Source of the DNA: Emiliania huxleyi CCMP1516
Lineage: Eukaryota > Haptophyta > Isochrysidales > Noelaerhabdaceae
Length of the DNA stretch: 64,000 nucleotides
Direction of reading: 5' to 3'
NCBI RefSeq assembly: GCF_000372725.1
Contig: NW_005195508.1
Location: 352,732-416,731, forward strand
Numbering within the stretch: position 1 is the stretch's first letter; every line of letters begins with the position of its first letter. The notes beneath the pieces were generated by a model. It was not told the DNA's origin. It did not search any database and saw only the letters and a program-made list of their open reading frames with translations. The translations under genes were made by a program, and so were the position numbers. Positions 7,071-16,761 of the stretch are shown piece by piece.

Positions 7071-9716
7071 TCAGCATGCGTTCGCCTCTTCCCACTCCCG
7101 GATCTGCCGGCGCAGCGTGTGGTTGGGGGCTAGGAAGCTTTGCACGAGCGCCTCGCCCGTCATCGGGCTCGTCGACTTGGTCGCGAGCCAGCGCTCGATC
7201 GCCGACCGCTCGTACGAATGCCCGTCCGCCGCCATCACCGGGTCGCTCATGAGCTCGGTCGTGATCGGGCAGATGAAGTCGGCCGGCGGCTCCTCCTCCC
7301 TCGGAGCCGGCGCCTCTGCAGCCGAGGACGGCCCTTGCGCCTCCACCGCCCGCCGCCCCTCCTCCAGCCTCGCGCTCTCCTCGAGCGCCGCCGCCAGCTT
7401 CGCCGCAAGCTCCGCCGCCACCGCCTCCCCCGCCGCCTCCTCCGCCGGCGCCTCGGTCTCTTGCGACGGCCCAGCGCCGCCCCCGCCGCCCTGCTTCTTC
7501 TGCAGGAAGCACGAGGGCAGCTCGGACAGCGGGGGGTTGCGGTCGCTGCTGCTGCTACTTCTGTCGCTGCTCCAGTGCGGTGCAAGCACCAAAGTCGACC
7601 TGCGCTTTCCCGGCGGTGCAAGCTCCACGAACGACAAGCGCCCCTCCGACGGCAGGGCCACGCCTTGCTGCTGGCCCGTCGGCCCTCTCCTTTGCCGCAC
7701 GGATAACCGCCCTTTGCTGACCTGCTCCGCACCTGCCAATCTGGTCCGCAGCTCTGGCTTGCGCCGAAACGGCGGCTTGCGAATGCTCCAGTGGAAGGTG
7801 TAGTCGAGGCTGTCGCGAGGGCGGCAGCAGAGGACGGCGGCGAGGTGGGCTCGCAAGATGCGGCTGAAGGGGAAGTAGAAGAGGGCCAAGATAGGGAAGA
7901 CCAAGAAGATGATCCGGTCACGTGGATTCTCGTCTGTCATCAGCTTGTCGGCGTCCCTCACCCAACAGCCCTTTTGCTCCTCATCATACTCCTCGAGCTT
8001 CTTGCGCAGGGAGAGGTACATGCCGCACACCTCCTCGCGATCAGCCCGGCCGATGAAGCGCGTCGACTCGGCCTCGAAGAGCGCCTCCATTTGCCGCACG
8101 CTTGGCAGCCGCCCACGCGCCACCGGCACACGGCCGACGCCGAGCTCGTACGCGTGCCCGCCCCCTTCCGTCATCAGCAGCGCGCACGCCGTCTCAGACG
8201 TGCACCATCCCGAACGGCATTTGGCACCGGCGTAAGGGATCAGGTCGAGGCGGTCAGCTGGTGGCGCGCCGTCGTAGATCTCATTCAGCTCGCGCTCCAA
8301 ATGGAGCGGGATCCGCCGGTGCTGCAGAACGAGGACGCGCGGGCTGGCGTAGGCGTTGCTCATCACGCCGAACCCCTCCTCGAACAGATCCGACTCCGCG
8401 GTGGTACGTTTCGCGCCCGTTATCGGGTCGTGCTGCGGTACCGCGGCAAAGTCCCACATCAGGGCGGGCCGATCCTCTACGTGGCGGCCCTCCCGGTAAT
8501 ACGAGAGGACCTCGTCAAGGTGGAAGCGGCTGCCGTCTGGCTGGTCGCCGCCGCCCTTGGACGAATTGAAGGGGCCCTGCCACTTGTAGGAGAGCGCAGC
8601 GACCTTCTCTTCGGCCAGCAGGCGGGCCGCGTCGGCCGGGGCCCAAAACGCCTCTTCCGGCAGGTCCTGCTGCCGCAGTAGCACCCAGTCCGTTGGGCGC
8701 TCCAACAGCCAGGCGACGCGCAGCAGCCGGAGGGAGCCGTCGGCGAGGCGCTGGGGTAGGTCGGCCTCGATGGCGGCGATGCGAGCGCGCAGTCTCTTGC
8801 GAAGGTGGAGGTGGTTCAGAGGTGGGGGGATGAAGAGAAATATGCTCGAGACAATGAGGACTGTCGGGTCGTAGTCGCACTGCTCCGGAACAAGCCACGA
8901 GAAGCCCAGCGGGGAGGCGACGAGGATGGCGAAGCTGCCGAGGGCAAGAGTGAGCAGATAGAGCGCGAGGAAGCGCTTGGGCTGCGATGCCGTGGGCAAG
9001 AGTAAGGCCAAAAGTCCAAGGACGGCGGCCATAAAAGTGGCGACCAAGCCAAAAGGGACCCACTTCTCCGCTGCATCGCAATCGGCCGGTGGCAGCGGCG
9101 GGGGCAGCTCGGGGGGCGGCGGCAGCGGGGCGCGCCCCGGTGGCCACGGCGGCGGTGCGGGCGGTGCGGGCGGTGCGGGCGGAGCGGGCGGAGCGGACGG
9201 GGCGAGAACGGCCAGTGTCAGATCGTTCTCCGTCCAGGAGCCGTCGCAGAACACCCGCCAGGTAGCCGTGCCGAGCGGCGGCGAGGAGGAGTCGTCCGAG
9301 CCGATGGCGGCCATGTAACTACATACCCCCTCGCCATCCAGGTCGTTGGAGGCGGTAGTGCGTGGCTGATCAGTGTCCACGCCCCAGATCGCTCCGAACC
9401 CGTTGCCATTGCAATCAGGGTCCCAGTAGAGATAGTGCGACGCTGAGGCGTCGCGGAAGTACGGCGCCCCTGAGAAGGTGTAGCCGACCGCGACATACTC
9501 GACGTTGTCGAGGATAGAGCTTCGCGAAGCGCAACCTCCGGTGACCATGAGCGGCGGCGGGAGTGGCGGAGGCGGCGCTGTCGCTCGCGGCAGAAACGTG
9601 ACTAGGAGCGCGGCGGTCGAGCCGCCCGTGCTGAGTACCGCGAGGAACGCGAAGAAGATGCTGAGCAGGTGGAGGCGGCCGGTGACGACGGCCGGAGAAA
9701 CGTTGAGCTTCAGCAT
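7071..9716 (-). CDS. Membrane U-box protein with HET-like domain
   Basis: 881 residues from the first ATG after an upstream basic stretch. Order: N-terminal hydrophobic anchor (about 13-35); a Cys-containing luminal or extracellular region; a proline-rich linker; three hydrophobic segments (about 215-310); a soluble domain (about 370-560); another hydrophobic segment (IIFLVFPILALFYFPF, about 602); a low-complexity tail; and a C-terminal U-box (about 810-878: FICPITTELMSDPVMAADGHSYER, with EALVQSFLAPN). U-boxes recruit E2 enzymes for ubiquitin transfer. The soluble domain carries LSYKW, WDFAAVPQ and RSGWCTSE, the spaced signature of heterokaryon-incompatibility-like domains found in algal proteins. 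A membrane-anchored E3 ligase with a sensor-like domain is the inference. U-box assignment is firm; HET-like is moderate. Confidence 0.8.
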   Translation of the reverse strand: MLKLNVSPAVVTGRLHLLSIFFAFLAVLSTGGSTAALLVTFLPRATAPPPPLPPPLMVTGGCASRSSILDNVEYVAVGYTFSGAPYFRDASASHYLYWDPDCNGNGFGAIWGVDTDQPRTTASNDLDGEGVCSYMAAIGSDDSSSPPLGTATWRVFCDGSWTENDLTLAVLAPSAPPAPPAPPAPPAPPPWPPGRAPLPPPPELPPPLPPADCDAAEKWVPFGLVATFMAAVLGLLALLLPTASQPKRFLALYLLTLALGSFAILVASPLGFSWLVPEQCDYDPTVLIVSSIFLFIPPPLNHLHLRKRLRARIAAIEADLPQRLADGSLRLLRVAWLLERPTDWVLLRQQDLPEEAFWAPADAARLLAEEKVAALSYKWQGPFNSSKGGGDQPDGSRFHLDEVLSYYREGRHVEDRPALMWDFAAVPQHDPITGAKRTTAESDLFEEGFGVMSNAYASPRVLVLQHRRIPLHLERELNEIYDGAPPADRLDLIPYAGAKCRSGWCTSETACALLMTEGGGHAYELGVGRVPVARGRLPSVRQMEALFEAESTRFIGRADREEVCGMYLSLRKKLEEYDEEQKGCWVRDADKLMTDENPRDRIIFLVFPILALFYFPFSRILRAHLAAVLCCRPRDSLDYTFHWSIRKPPFRRKPELRTRLAGAEQVSKGRLSVRQRRGPTGQQQGVALPSEGRLSFVELAPPGKRRSTLVLAPHWSSDRSSSSSDRNPPLSELPSCFLQKKQGGGGGAGPSQETEAPAEEAAGEAVAAELAAKLAAALEESARLEEGRRAVEAQGPSSAAEAPAPREEEPPADFICPITTELMSDPVMAADGHSYERSAIERWLATKSTSPMTGEALVQSFLAPNHTLRRQIREWEEANAC

Positions 9717-10767
9717 CGCTGCTTTCAGGCGGTTTGCTTCCAGGCTGGACGGGGTACAGGTACAGGAGTGGGACGCCTCGGTCCCCACGTCGGCGAATCG
9801 GTCGGCGATGCGCTTGTGTTTTCGATTATTGGGGTGCAAGGCTACAGCGTGCCAAGCTGCAGAAACGAGCTTTTGGTGGCTATAAGCATAGGCGTGCGCG
9901 CGGAGTGCGCTGGTGCTACCCGGACACACGCGCGGAGCGCGCAAGCTAGACACACGCGCGGAGCGCGCCGGCTAGATACCGCGGAGCAAGAGCAAATCAA
10001 CACAACCCTTCGAATGCTGACGCCGCAAGTCGTTGCCGCCGAGTGCCAAAGTGCGCCTGGATTGCTCAGCAGCACAAGCATCCACGGAGCCAGCGAGCGC
10101 CGAGCGACATTGCCTTGACTGAGCCGGACCGGGACATGTCGGCGGCGGCAAACTTGAAATGGTGCCGATAGATAGCACCCCGGATCCTGCTGAACAAGCT
10201 TCTCTTGTAGCTCGATCGGTCACACCGCCATCGCCGTCGGGGAGAGGGGGGACGACACTGCTTCGGCAGCGTGCACCTCGATCCTGTACCGTGTTTGTTA
10301 TGACCCCCCCCCGATGAACACACCAGAGAGGGAGGGCGAGACGATCGAGGGGTCCCGTACCACGCGGAATCGACCCTATCCAGTGCTCAAGTGCTCAAGA
10401 CGTGCTCTCGACAGCTAAGGGCTAAGTAAGACGCACTCATTGTTGCAATGTCATTGTACATTGAGGCAGGAAAGCTCGCCGAGGAGTCGAGGGCTCCCGA
10501 CCACGCCGGACCCAGCCAGGATAAGGCACGCTTGCCTTACTTAATTAAACTGCCAGGAAGAATGGCGAGAGAACGGCGGGAGAATATCTCGCAAATGAAC
10601 AGCGAAGGGCGCATTGAAAAACGATAAAACAAATCTTCGACCCGCGTTGTTCATGGTTAGGCACCCTCGCACAACACCCCACCACCACAGGAAACAACTT
10701 CCCTGAAAGCTGCCGCCGAACCAGTTCCCGCGTATATTCGCTCGCCCGCGCGTTCCCCCACACGGAG
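9717..10767. other. Intergenic interval with dispersed repeat copy A1
   Basis: Lies between the divergent U-box gene (-) and KH/RGG gene (+), so it must hold both promoters. Two CACACGCGCGGAGCGCGC units occur near 9925-9970. The dispersed element A1 occupies about 10293-10403. No convincing gene was seen. Confidence 0.5.
10293..10403 (+). repeat. Dispersed element A, copy 1
   Basis: About 110 bp nearly identical to the reverse complement of 14150-14264; the core also recurs at 47590-47656. It runs from GTGTTTGTTATGACCCCC to CCAGTGCTCAAGTGCTCAAG. On its reverse strand the core reads close to GGTTCGATTCC (exact in the third copy), which resembles a pol III B box. A tRNA-related SINE is one possibility. 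Confidence 0.75.
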
Positions 10768-12342
10768 ATGCGAGAGGACGACCAATCCTCGCTCCGTGCG
10801 GAGCTTGACCGCGAGAGGCGAGCGCGAGAGGCCCTCGAGAAACGCGTGTGCTACTTGGAGGGTGTCGTCCGCACGCTCCTGGCTGAGCGGGCGCACGAGC
10901 CGCCTCCAACACTGCCGCTGCCTGAGCCGACTCCATCGGCAGTGCCCGAGCCTCTGTCAACGTCGCCGGAGCACGAGCCTTGGTCGCCGGAGCTCCCCGC
11001 CGGTGCTGCGAGCGGCGCTCCACCGCTGTCAAAGCCTGCACCGCTGACGACACGACTGGACAGAGTGTGCAGCGAGCTATTGAGCCGCGGTATCGAGGTC
11101 ACTCCAAAGGGAATCATCCCCAGGGCAGCTGCTGCACTGAAGGCGCTCGGACTTGCCGACATCACCGCCCAGGGCCTCCGTGTACAGGCACAAGTCGAGC
11201 TGCTGGAGAAGCATCTGTTCCCCGACGACGCCGGGGCGCCGGCGGCAGAGGCGCAAGCAGCGGCGAGCGAGGCTGCGAGGTGGCAGCAGGAGAATGCGGA
11301 GGCGGCGGCGAGAGAAGCGGCGAGAGCGGCTGCAGCAGAGGAAGCGAGGCAGTTGGCGGCGCGGCGGGCGGCGGTGCAGGAGACGGAGGCAACCGCAAAG
11401 GCAGCGCAGGCGGAGCTGGCCGAGCAGATGAGAGCGCGTATGGCGGAGGCGAGGGAGGCGGAGGCGAGGGAGAGGGCGGCGAGGGAGGAGAGGAGAGAGC
11501 TGGAAGCAGCTCAAGTTCGAGTCGAGGCTCAGCTGGCGGCGATGAGCATGGCCGGTTCGGAGGACGCCGCGATGAGCATGGCGCCGGGGACCGCCGCGGC
11601 AGGGGCCGACCGGGGCACGACGGAGCGAGAAGCGGCGGCGGCGGCAGAAGACAGCTGGCAGGTGGTGGCTAGGCCCAGTCGCGCGAGCACGACGTTCGCT
11701 ATACACAAGAGCTGCGTCACGTCGCTGCTGTCATCGCGGGGCGAGATGATCCGGAATATCATGACACGGACGGGCCTCAAGATGCACGTTGAGACGTCGG
11801 AGGAGGAGGCTCGGCGTCTGGAAGGGGGGAGGACGGTGACGAGGAGGTGGGACGGGTCGGTGGCGCAGCACGAGCGGCTGCTCGAGGTCTATGGAGGAGG
11901 GGCGGCGGCGGTGGAGGCCGAGACTGTGATGCGGGAGCTGTTGATGGCCACGCCGGACTACGCCCCGACGTCACTGCGCCGCTTGGGTGGTGACGGCTCC
12001 GACGAGGGCTCCGGCGCAGCGGCGTCGTCTACTTTCCACGCGCCCGCGGCTGGCGGAGGAGGGCGCGGCGGAGGCGGAGGAGGGCGCGGCGGCGACGGAG
12101 GAGGCGGTGGACGCGGTGGACGCGGTGGAAGAGGCGGCGGTGGCGGCGGCGGTGGACGCGGCGGCGCCGGCGATGCTTTTGAGGAACTCCAGGTGGCAAT
12201 GCTCACTGGGCCGGCGGCGGCTTCCCCACCTGCGAGCGTCACGGTCGCCGGAGTGGACGCACTGCGCGCATACCACGACAAACTGGTCGCCCGCGCAGCC
12301 GAGGCTGCAGAGACGCTAACGGCTAAGCCAGGCACCACATAG
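10768..12342 (+). CDS. Coiled-coil, KH-like, RGG-box protein
   Basis: 524 residues from an ATG. It opens with a short heptad-like helix, then a proline-rich linker, a small helical region (about 90-150), a long Ala/Glu/Arg coiled coil (about 155-260), a KH-like segment (about 310-345: SSRGEMIRNIMTRTGLKM) and a Gly/Arg-rich RGG box (about 425-475). KH folds and RGG boxes bind single-stranded RNA, so an RNA-binding, possibly multimeric role is inferred. Residue support for KH is limited to the G-x-M-I-x-x-I-x-x-x-T-G pattern. A further exon may follow at 12361-12520 after an acceptor (ACCGTAG). Confidence 0.6.
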   Translation: MREDDQSSLRAELDRERRAREALEKRVCYLEGVVRTLLAERAHEPPPTLPLPEPTPSAVPEPLSTSPEHEPWSPELPAGAASGAPPLSKPAPLTTRLDRVCSELLSRGIEVTPKGIIPRAAAALKALGLADITAQGLRVQAQVELLEKHLFPDDAGAPAAEAQAAASEAARWQQENAEAAAREAARAAAAEEARQLAARRAAVQETEATAKAAQAELAEQMRARMAEAREAEARERAAREERRELEAAQVRVEAQLAAMSMAGSEDAAMSMAPGTAAAGADRGTTEREAAAAAEDSWQVVARPSRASTTFAIHKSCVTSLLSSRGEMIRNIMTRTGLKMHVETSEEEARRLEGGRTVTRRWDGSVAQHERLLEVYGGGAAAVEAETVMRELLMATPDYAPTSLRRLGGDGSDEGSGAAASSTFHAPAAGGGGRGGGGGGRGGDGGGGGRGGRGGRGGGGGGGGRGGAGDAFEELQVAMLTGPAAASPPASVTVAGVDALRAYHDKLVARAAEAAETLTAKPGTT

Positions 12343-12360
12343 GCGAGGATTGCAACCGTA

Positions 12361-12520
12361 GGTGCAGCGGGTCAAGGCTGTGCGCAAGCTCTGTCCCCAA
12401 AACGAGGCGCTCTATGTGAGTCTCGTCAACCAGATTAAGCTCGGGCGCGACCCTGCGCGGCACAAGGCGGAAACGCTCGCACATTTCCTCGACCTCTGCG
12501 GAGTGACGCTGACGGGGTAG
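12361..12520 (+). CDS. Possible 3' exon after the KH/RGG gene
   Basis: After an acceptor-like CCGTAG this segment reads VQRVKAVRKLCPQNEALYVS... and ends with VTLTG and TAG. It looks like real helical protein sequence, but lies outside the main reading frame, which stops at 12342. It could be an alternative last exon or a remnant. No family recognised. Confidence 0.35.
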
Positions 12521-12767
12521 GAGCTCACGGAGTAAGAAACGGAGTAGGATGTGATTCCGTCACGCTCCTGCTCTAGCTGTCTAGTGAGTTTCACGCTGTG
12601 TGTAGAGTGCCGGCTGTGGACTGGCACAGCTGAGTCGTGTTGACTGTTGTCGTCAGTGGAGAGTCGCACGATCTACGGCTTTATCAGCGAGATCCCCCCG
12701 AGATAATTTTCCGCCGAGATTCCCCCGAGAAGTGCTGGGCTCCGTTCAGCAATTCAGCAACGTACTT

Positions 12768-14016
12768 TCAAACGATCTGTCTCACGCACGATTTTGATGA
12801 GAGAGCAGCGCAAGTCAATCTTTCTCCTCTCTCCTCGTCGAGCCACACCACTCCGTGCTCGCGCCTGCCCTCGAAGCAGTCCCGTCCATGCAGCGCCTGG
12901 TACGAGTCCAGCAGCACGACCTCGCCCGTCGCCATCGGCACCCGCACCACGTGCCTCCCCACCGCCTCGTCGACAGCCTCGAGCAGCGCCGGCTCGAGGG
13001 GAGAAAGGTCGCCGTAAAAGACGTCCACGCCCTCGAAGGTGCCGCCCGCCGCGCCGCCGCCCGCCCGCCGCCGCTGCAGGTACGCCGACTGCGAGTGCAG
13101 GCTGCTGAAGAAGGTTGGCGCGCCGCTGGCCGGGTGTCGGTTGACAGGCGCCTTCGGCTGCTCGAGGATCTGCAGCGTCCGCTCGTCGGCGGAGAAGGCG
13201 ACTGCCAGATCGAGCGGCACCTGTTCACAGCTAGAGGTGTGAAGAGACGCTGTTCACAGCTAGGCGACTCGAAGTGATGAAGAGGAGGATAAAACACTAA
13301 CTGCTGATAATGTCAATAGAGATGATAGAATAGTAGTAATACTGATCGAGCGCCTTGGCCGAGAGGATAGCGCCCACGACGCGCAGCGCCGCTCCGCGCA
13401 GCGCCGCGAGGAGGGAGGGCGGCAGCGGCAAGTCCGCGAGCCATCCGAAGGGGATCGACGCCACCCGCACTGAGAGCAGCCTCTCTCGCAGGGTGGCCAG
13501 CACTCCGGCAGGCAGGGTGGCCAGCACCGCCCGCCCGTCCGCGAGCAGAAAGTCGCCTCCACCGAGCTTCGCGGGCTGGAAGCACGCAAAGGCGGCGAAG
13601 GGAGCCGCCAGCTTGTACGTCACGTCGTTGTGCAGCCCTATGAAGGTCTTGGAGAGGGACTCGGCGTTGACCGCCTCGTACACTCCGTCCGGCGCGGAGA
13701 GGAGGGAGCGGACGCCGACGCTCGCCAAAGGGTCGGCGCAGGGAACCAGAGGCAGCGCGCTACAAAAGTCGCGCAAGCCTGCCGAGGTGGCAGGGAGGCG
13801 GAAGCCCTTGAAGTGAAGCGCGCCGTGCTCGCCGAGCTCATCCATGAGCCACTCCCGGTTCCGCTCGAGCCACTCGCGCTCAGCAGTCGGCGACAGCGAA
13901 GGAGGCGCGGTGACGACAGCGAGGAAGTCGCGTGGAGCCGCGGGCGTCAGCTCGCCGAGCGCGTCCCACCGGGTGGGAGGGCAGGGAAGCAGGCCGAGGA
14001 GCGGTGCGAGGAGCAT
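12768..14016 (-). CDS. TauD/TfdA-like Fe(II)/2-oxoglutarate dioxygenase
   Basis: Exon 1 runs from the ATG at 14016 (MLLAPLLGLLPCPP) to about 13378 and exon 2 from 13220 to 12768. The exact donor is uncertain: GTC|GTGGGC keeps the frame. Seen: GALHFKGFRL, then FIGLHNDVTYK with the HxD iron-binding pair near residue 129, then FQPAKLGGGDFLLADGRAVL typical of the TauD fold. The distal His and 2-oxoglutarate-binding Arg are in DSYQALHGRDCFEGRRE in exon 2. Enzymes of this family hydroxylate small molecules using Fe(II), O2 and 2-oxoglutarate; the substrate cannot be told. The acceptor motif AGCTGTGAACAG is present twice, about 30 bp apart. Confidence 0.8.
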
Positions 14017-14149
14017 CCGCGGCCGAGCCTGGCGAGGTACTTCCAGCCTGCTGTGGGAACAGCTGACGCAGTCTCGCCGAGGCTCGCCCCAGCACTCGGG
14101 TTGACTCGGCCAGACAATGTGCTGTGAATGGTTGCCGTGAATTTTCTTC

Positions 14150-14264
14150 TTGAGCACTTGAGCACTGGATTGGGTCGATTTCGCATGGTACGGGACCCCT
14201 CGATCGTCTCGCCCTCCCTCACTGGTGTGTTCATTGGGGGGGGGGGGGTCATAACAAACACGCG
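14150..14264 (-). repeat. Dispersed element A, copy 2 (inverted)
   Basis: Near-identical inverted copy of 10293-10403, carrying the same T-rich/poly-G junction, GATCGTCTCGCCCTCCCTCA core and GAGCACTTGAGCACTGGAT end. Copies 1 and 2 bracket the KH/RGG and dioxygenase genes in inverted orientation. Confidence 0.8.
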
Positions 14265-14797
14265 ACACAAAAACGGTCCGCCGTAATAAAGAAATAGACC
14301 GGACAGAGAGCGAGTCGTTTGTGTGTCCGTTGGTATGTAGTACACGTTTATTGCGGGCTCGCCCGTACGACAAGAGCATCTCCGTCAGCTCCCTCTCTTG
14401 TCCGAAGAGCGACATTGTTAGCGTTGGCATGCAGCTCTCCATCATATGCGCGCGTGAGGATTGCATCGACATAAAGCGTTCCTAGCAGAGGCCGGTGGGC
14501 GCACCCGCGTAGAAGGGGGGGGGGGGGCGCACAACGCGCAAAATAACAGGGAGCGAGCGAACACCAACATCACGCACACCAAGCCAAGCCTCCTCGTATG
14601 CGACGGAGCAGGTCTGCGCGGTGGTCCATACGTGTGTTGTTCGCAAGATGATGCCATTGATGCTGTCCGACTGTTCCACGGTGGATGTGCTTGACGTAGG
14701 TGCCGTTCAAGTTGAACCCATGCACCTTATGAACTGCGCGCCGATTCTCGGTTGACAATGTCGGAGAGCGACCGTGCCTCGTTCGCCGCTTATGATG

Positions 14798-14965
14798 TAG
14801 AGTTTGTTGTAGAGATTTCACGTTGTAGAACGCCTCTACATCGCTCTACAGGCGACTCACATCGTCACGCGGCGGATGTAGAGCTCTACAGCTCTACAGC
14901 GCTCCAGAGCGCTCTACATCTCTACATACAGCTCTACAGCGCTCTACACTCTACATCCTCTACAC
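14798..14965 (+). repeat. CTCTACA heptamer array
   Basis: Repeats built from CTCTACA (GCTCTACAGCGCTCTACA and similar) are interspersed over about 170 bp. Several copies are palindromic around AGCGCT. No coding function is visible. Confidence 0.75.
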
Positions 14966-15219
14966 CCTCCCTCAGAACCCAAGGTGATAGAGGGGAAAAA
15001 GATCGATTGCGCTCTTGCCGATCCGCACCTACCTAGGCTCTTGGGTGGCGCGCCCCCCCCAGCTCTTCACAACGAACCTGGCCCCAGGGCTGGTACCCTA
15101 CATCGACGGAGATCAAACCGCCGGGTCCCGGTGCTCTGAGGTCGGGGCGGCAGGCGGACCTCTCTGTCGGAAGCGACGCAGACCGACCCCTCCTCCCACA
15201 GTTGGCCAGCTCCTGACCC

Positions 15220-16125
15220 ATGCCGGTCAGGACCTCGACGGCTGTGGCCGTCGCCGCCGCCGCCGCCGCCGCCGCCGTTATCCTCCTCCTCGGGCGGCGA
15301 CGGCGCCTGCAACCACGCATCGCCTACATCAACACCGAGGATGCTGACAAGTGGAATGATCAGCTACGAATATTCGCCGGCGCGCTGCGCCTCCCGCCTG
15401 CGGCCTTTCAAAGGTTCGACGCGTACAAGGGCGAGTTCCCGACCCGCGCGGAGCTCGAGTCGGGCAAGTACAATGGCGTGCTGATTACGGGCAGCCACTA
15501 TTCCGCGGTCGACCCGCAGCAGCAGCACTGGCTCGAGGGCCTCTTCGAGTGCATCCGAGCGTGCGCTGCGCTGCCGCGGGTGCGCCTGGTCGGCTGCTGC
15601 TTTGGCTGCCAGGCCGTCGCGGTCGCCCTCGGGGGCGAGGTCGGCTCCAACCCGGACGGCAGCTTCACCTTTGGCGCAGAGACGATCGACGTCGACGCGG
15701 CTGCCCTCGCCGGCCTGTTCCCGCCGCAGGAGCGTGCGAGCGTGGAGGCGCTCCTGTCGCCGCTGCCGCCAGCGGGCGGCGCTGGCGAGGGCGGCCCGGC
15801 CTCCCTCCGGCTGCTGCAGAGCCACGGCGAGCAGGTGCTGCGCATGCCGGCGGGCTCGCTCCTGCTCGGCTGCTCGCCGACCGCGCGGCACGAGCTCTTC
15901 GTCTGCGGCCGCCACCGCAATGCGCTCTGCTGCCAGGCGCACCCGGAGTTCGACGTGGCGCTCCTCCGCGAGCGCATCGAGCCGGCGCTGCGCGACAAGG
16001 GGCGGATGACGCCGCTCGAGCTGCAGGCGAGCGCAGCGGGCATGGCGGCCGGCGGAGCGGAGGCGCTCCGCTCGGAGGTGGGGCGCGAGCTGTACAGGAG
16101 GTGGCTGACGGGACGGCACAGCTGA
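15220..16125 (+). CDS. Class I glutamine amidotransferase-like protein
   Basis: 301 residues with an N-terminal Ala-rich hydrophobic anchor and an RRRR stop-transfer. The class I GATase fold follows: GVLITGSHYSAVD, nucleophile elbow VGCCFGCQAVAVALGG (Cys about residue 127) and the His-x-Glu dyad AHPEFD near 240. Family members release ammonia from glutamine or, as in plant gamma-glutamyl peptidases, cleave gamma-glutamyl bonds. A stand-alone GATase of this length fits the second group best, by inference. The anchor suggests membrane or organelle targeting. The ATG follows poly-Ala-free sequence and is the only good start. Confidence 0.8.
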   Translation: MPVRTSTAVAVAAAAAAAAVILLLGRRRRLQPRIAYINTEDADKWNDQLRIFAGALRLPPAAFQRFDAYKGEFPTRAELESGKYNGVLITGSHYSAVDPQQQHWLEGLFECIRACAALPRVRLVGCCFGCQAVAVALGGEVGSNPDGSFTFGAETIDVDAAALAGLFPPQERASVEALLSPLPPAGGAGEGGPASLRLLQSHGEQVLRMPAGSLLLGCSPTARHELFVCGRHRNALCCQAHPEFDVALLRERIEPALRDKGRMTPLELQASAAGMAAGGAEALRSEVGRELYRRWLTGRHS

Positions 16126-16126
16126 G

Positions 16127-16761
16127 GAGTGCGGCCCGGACGCGTGCTCCGTCAAAGCGCTGCGCACCGTCTGCCCGACGGAGGCGCTGCCTGCGCGTCC
16201 GACGCCGGTGGGCGACGAGTTCTTTTGCATCGCCGAGTCGATGGCGCCGCTCGCAGAGGCGCTCGCGGAGGTCAAGGCGGCGACAGCGCAGGCGCAGGGC
16301 GACGGCGGGCACCATCTGCGCGGGTCGAGCTCGAGCGCGGCGACAGTCTGACGTGACTCCTTTCCGGCTGGAGGGGTATGGGCTTCCGGCGCTCGCGGCG
16401 CCGGGCCGCTGGTGCCAGACCGCCATCATCCCGCGGGCGAACGTGTACGGCGAGACCGACAGGGCGCGGCGGGATATTGCGCTTGTGCTGGCGATCGCTC
16501 TCACGGGCATCGTCCTCAGGGTGCTGCTGCTGCTCGGCGCGCTGTGGTTCGTCCGCTTTGCGCACAAGTCGCTCTGCCGCGAGCGGCGGCAGCTCGACGA
16601 GAAGCGTGTGCGCGCCGAGGTCGACTCGATGCACGAGATGGGTCGTCCCTGCCGAGCTGTTTGCCTCCTTCTCCTTGTTGCCGATGCACGAGACGCTGCG
16701 GGACGGCACGGCTGCCACCCGCTCTTCACAGTCAACACGCTCGCATAGCTGCGCGAGCTGA
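16127..16761 (+). CDS. Unrecognised small membrane protein, frame-interrupted
   Basis: Just after the amidotransferase stop, one frame reads ECGPDACSVKALRTVCPTEA... to a TGA near 16351. A second open stretch (from VTPFRLEGYG, about 16352) contains a strong transmembrane helix (LVLAIALTGIVLRVLLLLGA) with basic flanks and ends DSMHEM. A one-base shift at a GGG run near 16640 leads to VVPAELFASFSLLPMHETLRDG. All parts look coding, yet no single frame joins them. It may be the 5' part of a larger gene, a decayed gene or an indel artefact. No family recognised. Confidence 0.35.

Larger units (their letters stand above)
14017..15219. other. Intergenic interval with element A2 and a CTCTACA array
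   Basis: Between the divergent dioxygenase (-) and amidotransferase (+) genes. It contains dispersed element A2 (about 14150-14264) and a heptamer-based array (14798-14965). No gene is supported. Confidence 0.5.

Noticed and set aside
7117-8681. Long plus-strand open frames opposite the U-box gene
   Set aside because: They are antisense shadows of a high-GC coding region whose minus strand carries clear U-box and HET-like motifs.
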